Assembly (NCBI GenBank): GCA_023429825.1
Contig: JAEZDC010000041.1
Coordinates: 1 to 61,759 of the forward strand
Direction of reading: 5' to 3'
Length of the DNA: 61,759 nucleotides
Source of the DNA: Bacteroidota bacterium
GTDB lineage: Bacteria > Bacteroidota > Bacteroidia > Chitinophagales > Chitinophagaceae
Under the pieces are notes generated by a model. That model made no database searches. It saw only the letters and a program-made list of their open reading frames with translations, and had not been told where the DNA came from. Both the position numbers and the translations under genes were made by a program. This document shows positions 9,704 to 17,205 of the stretch, in pieces (the stretch's first letter is position 1; each line of letters begins with the position of its first letter).

Positions 9704-10987
9704 ATGAGAAAACTTGCTTTACTCTTAGTACTGATCTCTTCTTCAGCGATCGCTCAAACCAATCTTGACAAATCAGTAGCAACAGTAAAATCAAAAGTGA
9801 TCGAATGGAGAAGAGATTTTCATCAGAATCCTGAGTTATCGAACAGAGAATTCAGAACACAGGCAAAAGTTGCAGCGCATCTTACTTCGCTTGGTATCCA
9901 GTTAAAGAAAATGGCTAAGACCGGCATTGTAGGAATTCTCAAGGGTGGCAAGCCAGGTCCTGTTATTGGTTTACGTGCAGATATGGATGCCCTTCCTGTA
10001 ATTGAGCGCGTGAACCTTCCATATAAATCAACTAAGATTGACACTTTCAATAATCAAAAAGTAGGTGTAATGCATGCCTGCGGTCATGATGCACATACAG
10101 CTATGCTGATGGGCGCCGCTGAAGTATTGGCATCCATGAAAAATGAAATAGCCGGAACCGTGGTATTCTTATTTCAACCTGCAGAAGAAGGTGCACCTGA
10201 AGGCGAGGAAGGTGGAGCGCCGCTAATGGTGAAAGACGGTGCATTGGATGACCCGAAAGTGGATGTGATTTTTGGAATGCATATCAACTCAGCGATACCT
10301 GCCGGTGATCTCAGGTACAAGAGCGGTGCTTTTATGGCCTCCGCTGATGCATTTAAAATAAAAATTAGAGGAAAATCATCGCACGGTTCACAACCATGGC
10401 TTGGCGTTGATCCTATTTATATTTCAGCGCAGATTATAGAGGGGTTGCAAAGTATTGTAAGCCGCCAAAGCGATCTTACTAAAGCACCTGTTGTGATAAC
10501 AGTTGGAGCGATCCATAGCGGCGTTCGATTTAATATCATTCCTGAAGACGCAGAAATGATCGGAACGATCCGGAATCTTGATTCATCAATTCGTAAATCA
10601 GTATTGAAAAAGATTGAGAGCACTGCTACAACGATTGCGGCAATGCATGGCGCTGTCGCGGAAGTCCAGATAGATAATAAAACATTAGTAACCTACAATC
10701 ATCCTGATCTCGTAAAACTAATGATACCTACACTTGAAAAAAGCGCAGGTGCAGAAAATGTAAGCGAAATGAATTGGGTTACTGGCGCCGAAGATTTCTC
10801 TTTTTACCAGGATAAAATACCCGGTTTCTTTTTTTACTTTGGTGGAATGCCTAGGGGTAGCGATCCTGGCAAAGCGCCTCCACATCATACACCGGATTTT
10901 TTTATCGATGACAGTAAGTTAGACGTCGGAGTAAAAACTTTTGTACAGTTAGTGTTTGACTACGCCAGGTTGAAGGGAGGCAAATAA
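9704..10987 (+). CDS. secreted M20D-family amidohydrolase (N-acyl-amino-acid/peptide deacylase)
   Basis: ATG 9704 is preferred over 9680 because it begins a compact signal peptide (MRKLALLLVLISSSAIAQ). The mature enzyme starts with the WRRDFHQNPELSNREF segment typical of IAA-amino acid hydrolase/hippuricase-like M20D enzymes. Metal ligands are visible: Cys126 and His128 in HACGHDAHT, the catalytic glutamate pair in FQPAEEGAPEGE, and the C-terminal HHTPDF. The dimerisation domain lies between. At 427 residues it is near usual length. Such enzymes release an acyl group from N-acyl amino acids; secretion suggests a role on peptide or amide breakdown in the periplasm. Confidence 0.93.
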   Translation: MRKLALLLVLISSSAIAQTNLDKSVATVKSKVIEWRRDFHQNPELSNREFRTQAKVAAHLTSLGIQLKKMAKTGIVGILKGGKPGPVIGLRADMDALPVIERVNLPYKSTKIDTFNNQKVGVMHACGHDAHTAMLMGAAEVLASMKNEIAGTVVFLFQPAEEGAPEGEEGGAPLMVKDGALDDPKVDVIFGMHINSAIPAGDLRYKSGAFMASADAFKIKIRGKSSHGSQPWLGVDPIYISAQIIEGLQSIVSRQSDLTKAPVVITVGAIHSGVRFNIIPEDAEMIGTIRNLDSSIRKSVLKKIESTATTIAAMHGAVAEVQIDNKTLVTYNHPDLVKLMIPTLEKSAGAENVSEMNWVTGAEDFSFYQDKIPGFFFYFGGMPRGSDPGKAPPHHTPDFFIDDSKLDVGVKTFVQLVFDYARLKGGK

Positions 10988-11055
10988 CGCACAATTTCCT
11001 TTATTAGCTGTGCAGGGGCTTATACTAGAGTACTTCTCAATAAAAATCCTCTCTT

Positions 11056-11063
11056 TATATTTG
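11056..11063 (+). promoter_or_regulatory. -7 box TATATTTG just before the isoprenoid-enzyme start
   Basis: TATATTTG matches the Bacteroidota -7 consensus TAnnTTTG and ends 6 nt before ATG 11070. Transcription would start at or next to the ATG, so this also supports choosing 11070. No clear -33 TTG is seen. Confidence 0.45.
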
Positions 11064-11069
11064 ACGCAA

Positions 11070-12074
11070 ATGAACTACCTGCAATTAGCAAAGTATGGAT
11101 TACAGTATGGCGTAAATGTGTGGAAGGAATATCGTTTCATCCGCCATTACCTCGAGCCTTTGGTGAACGCTCATTGCAATACACTCGGTTATACACTCAA
11201 CAAAAAGGAAAATAAAAAAGTCTTTCGCTACTACCCTATTCTTACCGTTTGCGGTAACGCAGAAAATTATATTTTTCTCAGAGATCGAGGCCTCAATGAT
11301 GAAGAACGAAAAAGATTAACGCTGATGAGTGCCATGGCTACATTATGCGATGATCTGCTGGATGAAGATGGCTGGACCGAAGATCAATTAAACGGGTTGT
11401 TTGAGAACCTTGTAGATAATGAACGGGATTATGGGTCGCTTTCCTCCAAAGCAAAACTCATTCTTTGTATGAATAAAGACTTTAAGCATCTTCATATAAA
11501 AGATGAATATTGGAAGCAATTAAAAAGAGCTTTTCATGCACAGGCAGAATCGATAAAACAAAATCAGCCTGATCTTTCACTCGAAGAAACCTTACAAATA
11601 TCAAAAGATAAGAATGGACATACCTCTTTGATCGTTGCCACTTTACTGGATGAAGACTGGTCAGAAGCTGAATTGGATTTTATTTACCAGACCGGTGTAA
11701 TGGGGCAACTTTCCAATGACATTTTTGATGCATGGAAAGACGTACAGGAAGATATCTATACCATAGTAAGAAAGACAAAAGATGTTGCGCAACTCAGAAA
11801 TATTTTCCTGGAAGAATATGGTAAGCTATTAAGTTATTTAAAACAGTGCAGGGCAAATGAGAAAACCAAACGTAGAACTATCAACAGGTTGGCCTGCATT
11901 TACTCATTTGGAATAATAGGCCTTGAGCAACTTGAAAAAGTAGAGAAGAAATATGGAACTCCTATCGAGTGGCACTCCGTTTTAAGAAAAGACCTGGTGG
12001 TGGATATGGAATATCAAAGACATCGCTTCAATTATCTAAGCAAGATCGTGTGGCTTTCTAATCAATATAAATGA
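11070..12074 (+). CDS. class 1 isoprenoid-synthase-fold enzyme
   Basis: 334 residues from ATG 11070; an upstream extension to 11010 is judged non-coding because a promoter-like box lies inside it. Two aspartate-rich motifs of class I terpenoid enzymes are present. The first is Asp94-Asp95-Leu-Leu-Asp98 followed by Glu-Asp. The second is Asn216-Asp217-x2-Asp220-x3-Asp224-x2-Glu227-Asp228. Both lie on all-helical sequence, as in prenyltransferases and terpene cyclases, where they bind Mg-diphosphate. No FARM-type chain-length region or squalene synthase signature was recognised, so product and substrate are unknown. No other isoprenoid gene is adjacent. It is probably cytoplasmic or peripheral. 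Confidence 0.75.
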   Translation: MNYLQLAKYGLQYGVNVWKEYRFIRHYLEPLVNAHCNTLGYTLNKKENKKVFRYYPILTVCGNAENYIFLRDRGLNDEERKRLTLMSAMATLCDDLLDEDGWTEDQLNGLFENLVDNERDYGSLSSKAKLILCMNKDFKHLHIKDEYWKQLKRAFHAQAESIKQNQPDLSLEETLQISKDKNGHTSLIVATLLDEDWSEAELDFIYQTGVMGQLSNDIFDAWKDVQEDIYTIVRKTKDVAQLRNIFLEEYGKLLSYLKQCRANEKTKRRTINRLACIYSFGIIGLEQLEKVEKKYGTPIEWHSVLRKDLVVDMEYQRHRFNYLSKIVWLSNQYK

Positions 12075-12785
12075 TCAACGCACTATCGATACTTTGTCTT
12101 CAGAAAGTATAGATTCATTTTTATACCGCAGAATAACATTCGCCGTAACTACCACATCTCTCTGGCAATATTCCACGATCTTCTTCAGGTCATGATCACG
12201 GTAATAAACATCCTGCACCATACTGCCATCCATATCTGTTTTAGAAGTTGGAATACCTAACACATTTGCAAGCAGGTGCAGTGAAACATAATTTTTATAA
12301 TCGCCAAACTTCCACCACTGCATAGTGTCGAACATCTTTGTTTCCCACGGCTTTTTATCGTTGAGTTGTAAACAAGCTGGTAGCGGCAATCCATTTATTA
12401 GCATTCTTCTGCATATGTACGGAATGTCAAATTCCTTTATGTTATGACCTGCAAATTGTATCTCTGTTCGGCTCTGGCAAAACTTGTTACATAGCTCAGT
12501 GAACGACTTTAACAATTCAGTCTCATTATCTCCATAAATACTTTTCACTCTTAAACTACATTGCCCCTGTTCGCTTTCATAGAAATAAGCAGTAGATATA
12601 CAAACGATCTTTCCAAACTCTGCCAATATGCCCGCTCGCAAACGATAACTTTCCTCAGGGGTAATATTTTCTGGCATAGTTTTCGAAATCTTGTCGACCC
12701 AGAGGGACTGCCAATCAGTAGAAAGGTCATCAAAGTGGGGCTTCTGAGGAACAGTTTCGATATCTAAAATCAACAGATCTGTCAT
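12075..12785 (-). CDS. DnaQ-like 3'-5' exonuclease, PolB-exonuclease type
   Basis: The start is ATG 12785; the in-frame TTG at 12791 is less likely. 236 residues. The DEDDy catalytic motifs are readable: LILDIETVPQ near the N-terminus, GHNIKEFDIPYICRRM in the middle and CQRDVVVTANV near the C-terminus. DMDGSMVQDVYY comes before the last. This matches stand-alone 3'-5' exonucleases related to the proofreading domain of B-family polymerases. The likely role is trimming of 3' ends in DNA repair or RNA processing. It abuts the isoprenoid-enzyme gene tail to tail (stops at 12074/12075). Confidence 0.88.
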   Translation of the reverse strand: MTDLLILDIETVPQKPHFDDLSTDWQSLWVDKISKTMPENITPEESYRLRAGILAEFGKIVCISTAYFYESEQGQCSLRVKSIYGDNETELLKSFTELCNKFCQSRTEIQFAGHNIKEFDIPYICRRMLINGLPLPACLQLNDKKPWETKMFDTMQWWKFGDYKNYVSLHLLANVLGIPTSKTDMDGSMVQDVYYRDHDLKKIVEYCQRDVVVTANVILRYKNESILSEDKVSIVR

Positions 12786-12801
12786 TAACAAACTATTTAA
12801 A

Positions 12802-12809
12802 TATTTTTG
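12802..12809 (+). promoter_or_regulatory. -7 box TATTTTTG for the coiled-coil gene
   Basis: TATTTTTG fits TAnnTTTG and lies 19 nt before ATG 12829 in the short divergent gap. The -33 element is not clear. Confidence 0.4.
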
Positions 12810-12828
12810 AACGTTAAAAAAATCCGTT

Positions 12829-13830
12829 ATGAGCTACAGTCAATATCCATCATCAGCACCAGAGCAACAAGCACCAAAAGCAAGTTCACCAGCACCAAAG
12901 AAAGATAACCGCAATATCATCTATGGTTTACTCATCGCAGCTTTAATAGGAACCTGGGGTTACGTTATTTACGATAAAAGTAAATCCAATGAACTCTATG
13001 CTAATCTTCAAACACAGTTTACCAATGTTGATTCTGCAAGAAATCAGTTGCAAACTGAGTTCAATGAAGCTAGCAAAAAAATGGATGAATTAAACAGTTC
13101 AAACCTTGAGTTGCAAGGTGCATTAGCAGAGAAGAATGCGGAGATAGAAAAGAAAAAACAAGAGATCGCTTCTATCCTGAAGAAAGACAAAATTGAAGAT
13201 AGAGAATTAGTAAGAGCTAAAAAACTCATCAGCGAATTGAATGGCCAGATCCAGAGCTACATTGCTGAGATCGATCAATTGAAACAACAAAATCAGCAAT
13301 TAACCGAAGCTAATACAGTATTGACAACTGAAAAGGAAACACTTACACAAGAGAAAGCTCAATTGCAACAAACATATGATGCTACTGAAGCTGAAAGAAA
13401 AAGAGTTGAAGATGTTGCTTCTACATTACATGCATCAAACATTGCTATCGCAGCAGTGAATGTAAAAGGTAGTGGTAAAGAAGTGAGTACTTCTACAGCT
13501 AAAAGAGCAGACTTGATCCGTGTGTCATTTGATATCGATGAGAACAGGATCGCTTCAAGCGGAACTAAAGAGATATACGTAGTAGTTACGGGCCCTGATG
13601 GAAACCCTGTTAGCAGCGGAAGTACTTTCACTACAAGAGAAGAAGGCGATAAGAAATTCACCAGCAAAGTAGATGTTAACTACGAGCAGGGAAAAAGACT
13701 ACCTGTAAGTTTCGATTGGAAAGCTGATGGTAAATACCAGACAGGTGAATACAAAATTCAGATCTACCACAACGGTTATAAAATTGGAGAAGGTAAGAAG
13801 TCACTTAAGAAAGGCGGATTGTTCAGCTAA
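12829..13830 (+). CDS. membrane-anchored coiled-coil protein with C-terminal beta domain
   Basis: I do not recognise a named family. The 333 residues divide into a polar Pro/Ala/Ser-rich cytoplasmic tail (1-28), one transmembrane helix (about 30-48, IIYGLLIAALIGTWGYVIY), a long heptad-rich coiled coil (about 60-190, rich in Glu, Lys and Gln) and a C-terminal domain of about 110 residues with beta-strand character (VSFDIDENRIASSGTKEIYV, VSFDWKADGKYQTGEYKIQIY). The topology suggests a periplasmic coiled coil carrying an immunoglobulin-like or jelly-roll domain. A clear terminator follows, so it is probably a one-gene transcript. Structural or adhesion-type roles are possible but unproven. Confidence 0.8.
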   Translation: MSYSQYPSSAPEQQAPKASSPAPKKDNRNIIYGLLIAALIGTWGYVIYDKSKSNELYANLQTQFTNVDSARNQLQTEFNEASKKMDELNSSNLELQGALAEKNAEIEKKKQEIASILKKDKIEDRELVRAKKLISELNGQIQSYIAEIDQLKQQNQQLTEANTVLTTEKETLTQEKAQLQQTYDATEAERKRVEDVASTLHASNIAIAAVNVKGSGKEVSTSTAKRADLIRVSFDIDENRIASSGTKEIYVVVTGPDGNPVSSGSTFTTREEGDKKFTSKVDVNYEQGKRLPVSFDWKADGKYQTGEYKIQIYHNGYKIGEGKKSLKKGGLFS

Positions 13831-13872
13831 GAACAACCATCTATGAAAAACCACCAACCTCTAAACTTTCTG

Positions 13873-13899
13873 AAGGCAGCTTAACGGCTGCCTTTTTTG
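13873..13899 (+). terminator. intrinsic terminator after the coiled-coil gene
   Basis: AAGGCAGC (13873-13880) pairs with GCTGCCTT, loop TTAACG, followed by a run of T. It is a strong rho-independent terminator 43 bp after the stop. Confidence 0.9.
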
Positions 13900-14034
13900 T
13901 TGGGTGGACGGCCGCATACTATTTGACAACACCTGATGCGCCGCTTCCAATGTGCGGAACTTATATAGCTTTTTATACTGATTATATCAGATTATTTAAC
14001 AGCATTTCCCAGATAAATTGGCGTTCTTTGCTGT

Positions 14035-14610
14035 ATGAAGCGATACATACTACCAGCTGTAATTGCAAGCATAAGCTTTATTGCCTGTAACAATTCTAAT
14101 GATGAAAGTGGTTACCTTCCTGGCACTACCGCTACGCCCTCAACGCAGCAGTCTTCGTCTTCTAATACATCATTACAGCCAAACGTATCTATTCAGCCGC
14201 AGCCGGGAACACAGGCTGTTCCGCAGCCAACTACTCAAACGGTGCAGGCACCAACAGTTACTACGACAACTGCTACCGCAGCCCCTGCACAGGTAGCAAA
14301 AGGAATGAATCCGCCGCACGGTCAGCCTGGTCACAGGTGCGATATAGAGGTTGGTGCTCCTTTGAACTCCAAACCTAAAACAACAACTACGGCTGCGAAT
14401 ACTACCGCACAGATACAACCACAGGTGATCCAACCCACTCCTGCAACTACAACCACAGCACCGGGTATGAATCCTGCACACGGACAACCGGGCCATAGAT
14501 GCGATATCGCAGTAGGTGCTCCCTTAGATTCAAAACCTGCACAAACAACCAACGAGGTAAAACCCATTCAGCTAACCACACCAAAGAAAGATTCCACTTC
14601 TAACCGGTAA
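14035..14610 (+). CDS. low-complexity lipoprotein with duplicated HGQPGHRCDI motif
   Basis: 191 residues. The lipobox SFIACNN gives an acylated Cys near residue 19. The body is rich in Thr, Gln, Pro and Ala, as in flexible surface linkers. Two near-identical blocks stand out: GMNPPHGQPGHRCDIEVGAP (about residues 89-113) and GMNPAHGQPGHRCDIAVGAP (about 144-168), each followed by L-(N/D)-SKP. The invariant His, His and Cys in each could bind a metal or haem, but no function is established to my knowledge. The ATG is preceded by TTCTTTG plus 4 nt. The next gene, a histidine kinase, begins 30 bp after the stop, so co-transcription is likely. Confidence 0.85.
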   Translation: MKRYILPAVIASISFIACNNSNDESGYLPGTTATPSTQQSSSSNTSLQPNVSIQPQPGTQAVPQPTTQTVQAPTVTTTTATAAPAQVAKGMNPPHGQPGHRCDIEVGAPLNSKPKTTTTAANTTAQIQPQVIQPTPATTTTAPGMNPAHGQPGHRCDIAVGAPLDSKPAQTTNEVKPIQLTTPKKDSTSNR

Positions 14611-14640
14611 GAAACGCTAAGGCATCATTATCTTAGAACA

Positions 14641-15795
14641 ATGATTCACTGGCTTAATTGGAGAACACTGCTTGCATTCATTGCTATCGTTATTGTAAGC
14701 GGAACTATCTTCTATTCTCAGTATCTCTCCAGGAAAATAGCAGAAGATGAAAGGAAGAAAGTACAGATATGGGTGGAAGCGCAAAAAACAATTTTAAATT
14801 CTTCTGATTCTGCCAGCTTAAATCTTGCTTCCGAAATATCAAGAACCAATATTGATATTCCGATCATTGAAACAGATGAAAAAGATAACATTACCGGCAA
14901 TTATAAAAATCTTGATACTCTTAAAGTAAAAAGTGACTCTGGCTTTTTGAGAAAACAATTAGAAACTTTCAAGGATGAGCATGGTCCTATTGTTTTAGTG
15001 CTGAGTGAAAAACCTTATTTAGCCAATAAGTATTACTATGGCCAGAGTGATCTTCAGAAAGAAGTTCGTTACTATCCCATCATCCAATTGTTCATCGTAA
15101 GCTTGTTCATTATCGTAACCATCATCGCTCAGCGAACAACATTTCGTAGTACACAGAACCAGGTTTGGGCTGGAATGGCCAAAGAAACAGCACACCAACT
15201 GGGTACTCCTGTTTCTTCGTTGGAAGGATGGCTGGAAGTGTTGAAAGACATACCTGGCAATGAAAAGATGGTTCCCGAGATAGAGAAAGATGTGCATCGA
15301 TTGCAACTCATCAGTGATAGATTTGGAAAGATCGGCAGCAAGCCCAATCTCGAAGAAAAGGATATTAAAGAGCAGGTAGCAAACATGATGGATTATATTA
15401 AAAAAAGAGCCGGCAGCAAGGTGGTCTTCAATTTAAATGTAACAGGTAACGGGCCGGTGATCGCAAGAATTTCTCCGCCATTGTTCGATTGGGTGATAGA
15501 AAATCTTTTGAAGAATGCATTGGATGCCATGGATGGAAAAGGGCAGATCAATGTATCAATCGAAGATCATCCATCACAGATATTTGTAGATGTAACAGAT
15601 ACTGGTAAAGGCATTTCAAAAGCAAATATTTCTAAAGTGTTCAAGCCCGGGTTCACTACAAAAAAAAGAGGCTGGGGCCTGGGACTTACATTAACCAAAC
15701 GCATTATAGAGCAATATCATAAAGGACAGATATATGTAAAATGGAGTGAGCCGGGAAAAGGAACCACTTTCAGAATTGTTTTGAACAAAGGTTGA
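14641..15795 (+). CDS. membrane sensor histidine kinase
   Basis: 384 residues. An N-terminal transmembrane helix (about 8-24), a periplasmic domain (about 25-140) and a second helix (about 143-163, IIQLFIVSLFIIVTIIAQ) precede the kinase core. The phospho-acceptor is His185 in KETAHQLGTPVSSLEGW, a form common in Bacteroidota kinases. HATPase motifs are NLLKNALDAM (N box), DVTDTGKGIS (G1) and GWGLGLTLTKRII (G2). No receiver or response regulator is next to it, so its partner is unknown. It follows the HGQPGHRCDI lipoprotein by 30 bp and the signal may relate to the envelope. TTATCTTAG ends a few nt before the ATG. Confidence 0.93.
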   Translation: MIHWLNWRTLLAFIAIVIVSGTIFYSQYLSRKIAEDERKKVQIWVEAQKTILNSSDSASLNLASEISRTNIDIPIIETDEKDNITGNYKNLDTLKVKSDSGFLRKQLETFKDEHGPIVLVLSEKPYLANKYYYGQSDLQKEVRYYPIIQLFIVSLFIIVTIIAQRTTFRSTQNQVWAGMAKETAHQLGTPVSSLEGWLEVLKDIPGNEKMVPEIEKDVHRLQLISDRFGKIGSKPNLEEKDIKEQVANMMDYIKKRAGSKVVFNLNVTGNGPVIARISPPLFDWVIENLLKNALDAMDGKGQINVSIEDHPSQIFVDVTDTGKGISKANISKVFKPGFTTKKRGWGLGLTLTKRIIEQYHKGQIYVKWSEPGKGTTFRIVLNKG

Positions 15796-15824
15796 GCAAC
15801 ATAATAACCCAACAATTATATTTG
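15792..15824 (+). promoter_or_regulatory. promoter of tRNA-Leu
   Basis: TTG at 15792-15794 (-33) and TATATTTG at 15817-15824 (-7) are separated by 22 bp, a spacing expected for Bacteroidota sigma-A promoters. The primary transcript would begin near 15830, about 60 nt before the mature tRNA. Confidence 0.6.
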
Positions 15825-15892
15825 CAACCCGTTGAGTTTTGAGTTACTGTTTTGGGTTTGAGTCCCTGAACTATAAACTTCAAACTGAAACT

Positions 15893-15976
15893 GCCCAGGT
15901 GTTGAAATTGGTAGACAAGCCACTTTGAGGTGGTGGTGTTCGAAAGGACGTGCTGGTTCGAATCCAGTCCTGGGCA
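15893..15976 (+). tRNA. tRNA-Leu (anticodon GAG)
   Basis: The acceptor stem GCCCAGG pairs with CCTGGGC at 15969-15975, discriminator A at 15976. The anticodon arm is CCACT-TTGAGGT-GGTGG with anticodon GAG. A long class II variable arm (around TGTTCGAAAGGACG) and a T-arm with loop TTCGAAT are present. No CCA is encoded. The layout closely resembles E. coli leuU. It decodes CUC and CUU. Confidence 0.96.
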
Positions 15977-15978
15977 CA

Positions 15979-16004
15979 AGGCAATCGAAAGGTTGCCTTT
16001 TTTT
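15979..16004 (+). terminator. intrinsic terminator of tRNA-Leu
   Basis: AGGCAATC-GAAA-GGTTGCCT forms an 8-bp stem with a GAAA tetraloop, followed by T6, starting 3 nt after the tRNA. Confidence 0.92.
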
Positions 16005-16013
16005 CAAAAAGCC

Positions 16014-16541
16014 CTAAAAAGTAGCATTGAATTTTCCGCTAGTAAGATTATAGGTGCCGCAGCTGTTTTGTATCTGCAGATTGAAAGTTCCTGAAATTAT
16101 GCGGGCTGTCTTATCAAACGTAGTTATAATAACAGCGCCTCCCGCTGTTGTGCCCGGATCAGAGACGCTCAGGTAACAATTATTCTCAGAGCTAAAGCTT
16201 AAAGTTGCCCCGGTTGTTTGACCTAGGTTATATACCCCTGTTTGAGTAATATTTCTTATTCCGATCACTATTCTGCTCTTTTTATAAAGGGTATCAACCT
16301 GGCGATACCGGTTGGCTTCAATTACTACACTTGAAATACCATTGTATTCATCATACCTGCATTGGATTGTTGGATCAGTCCACGCACCGAACATACCAGC
16401 AAAAAAATTAGAGATGGGAACCTGGGGCTTCCAATATTCCCCGTTCACCATACATTCAAATGAATTCCCGGAAGAGACTGGAGCATGTTTAATGCAAGAG
16501 ACCATGGAGATCATAATTAGTATTACGAGTCTCAATTTCAT
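16014..16541 (-). CDS. small lipoprotein, DUF6252-like
   Basis: 175 residues with a lipobox (ISMVSCIKH, Cys near 16). FECMVNGEYWKP near the N-terminus and ITTFDKTARIISGTFNLQIQ near the C-terminus match the pattern of small Bacteroidota lipoproteins of the DUF6252 type, which carry a beta-sandwich. The function is unknown. TATATTTA (plus-strand 16546-16553 read on the minus strand) ends 4 nt before the ATG and may be its promoter. It converges with the tRNA-Leu transcript. Confidence 0.7.
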   Translation of the reverse strand: MKLRLVILIMISMVSCIKHAPVSSGNSFECMVNGEYWKPQVPISNFFAGMFGAWTDPTIQCRYDEYNGISSVVIEANRYRQVDTLYKKSRIVIGIRNITQTGVYNLGQTTGATLSFSSENNCYLSVSDPGTTAGGAVIITTFDKTARIISGTFNLQIQNSCGTYNLTSGKFNATF

Positions 16542-16594
16542 AAACTAAATATATTCAACTTTTAGCTATTGAACCAGCTGTAGTATTTTGCACC

Positions 16595-17131
16595 ATGCAT
16601 TTAAATTTTGAATTCAAAGCTAAGGCCATAGACATAACACTGCTTGAGAAAAAACTGCTTGGGCTTGGCCCGAAATTCATCGGAGAAGATCACCAGATAG
16701 ATACCTATTTCAACTCACCTGCAGGCAGATTAAAGCTCAGGGAAGGCAACATCGAGAATGCATTGATCCATTATGAAAGAGAAGATGCTGCGGATGCTAA
16801 AACTTCCAAGGTGATATTATACCAGCATACACCCGATCAGAACCTGAAGAACATTCTCATCACTACCTTAGGAATTAAAGTGGTGGTGGATAAAAGAAGA
16901 AAGATATACTTCATTGACAACGTAAAGTTTCATTTTGATAATGTGGGGAAGCTTGGATCATTTGTTGAAGTGGAGGCGATAGATGCTGATGGTACTATCG
17001 ACATTGATACGCTGAAACAACAGGCTAAGCATTACTCTGAATTGTTTGGGATAAAAGCTGAAGATTACATAGCCGTTTCCTACAGCGATCTGTTGCTTGA
17101 TGCCATGAAAATAGAACGTACAAGTGAGTGA
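16595..17131 (+). CDS. CYTH-domain protein (class IV adenylate cyclase/thiamine triphosphatase-like)
   Basis: 178 residues forming one CYTH (triphosphate tunnel) domain. The N-terminal EFKAK replaces the classic ExExK strand. HQIDTYFNSPAGRLKLREG, ALIHYERED, KRRKIYFIDNVKFHFDNV and GSFVEVEAID follow in the expected order of basic and acidic tunnel strands. Family members hydrolyse inorganic or organic triphosphates or make cAMP. Which one applies here cannot be decided by eye. The last six codons lie inside a copy of the dispersed repeat. TATTTTG ends 4 nt before ATG 16595. Confidence 0.85.
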   Translation: MHLNFEFKAKAIDITLLEKKLLGLGPKFIGEDHQIDTYFNSPAGRLKLREGNIENALIHYEREDAADAKTSKVILYQHTPDQNLKNILITTLGIKVVVDKRRKIYFIDNVKFHFDNVGKLGSFVEVEAIDADGTIDIDTLKQQAKHYSELFGIKAEDYIAVSYSDLLLDAMKIERTSE

Positions 17132-17142
17132 CACAACGGAAG
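17114..17142 (-). repeat. dispersed repeat, copy 3, overlapping the end of the CYTH gene
   Basis: GAACGTACAAGTGAGTGACA begins at 17114, and 24 nt are identical to the reverse complement of the left arm of the copy at 43891. The right continuation, up to GGCTACAAAA, also resembles that copy. Here the core is the variant GTTGTGTCACTC. The repeat supplies the final codons and stop of the CYTH gene. Confidence 0.75.
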
Positions 17143-17205
17143 ATGATAGGAGAACTAAGGTTGGCTACAAAACTATTCTATACATTCGCCGCACAATCTT
17201 TAAAA

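Noticed and set aside
14173..14567. Two minus-strand ORFs opposite the HGQPGHRCDI lipoprotein
   Set aside because: They arise from the low-complexity Thr/Gln/Pro coding on the plus strand and show no family features.
17128..17205. GTG start giving a longer M1 peptidase
   Set aside because: The extension lies in the dispersed repeat and would place a non-signal sequence before a perfect signal peptide at ATG 17206.
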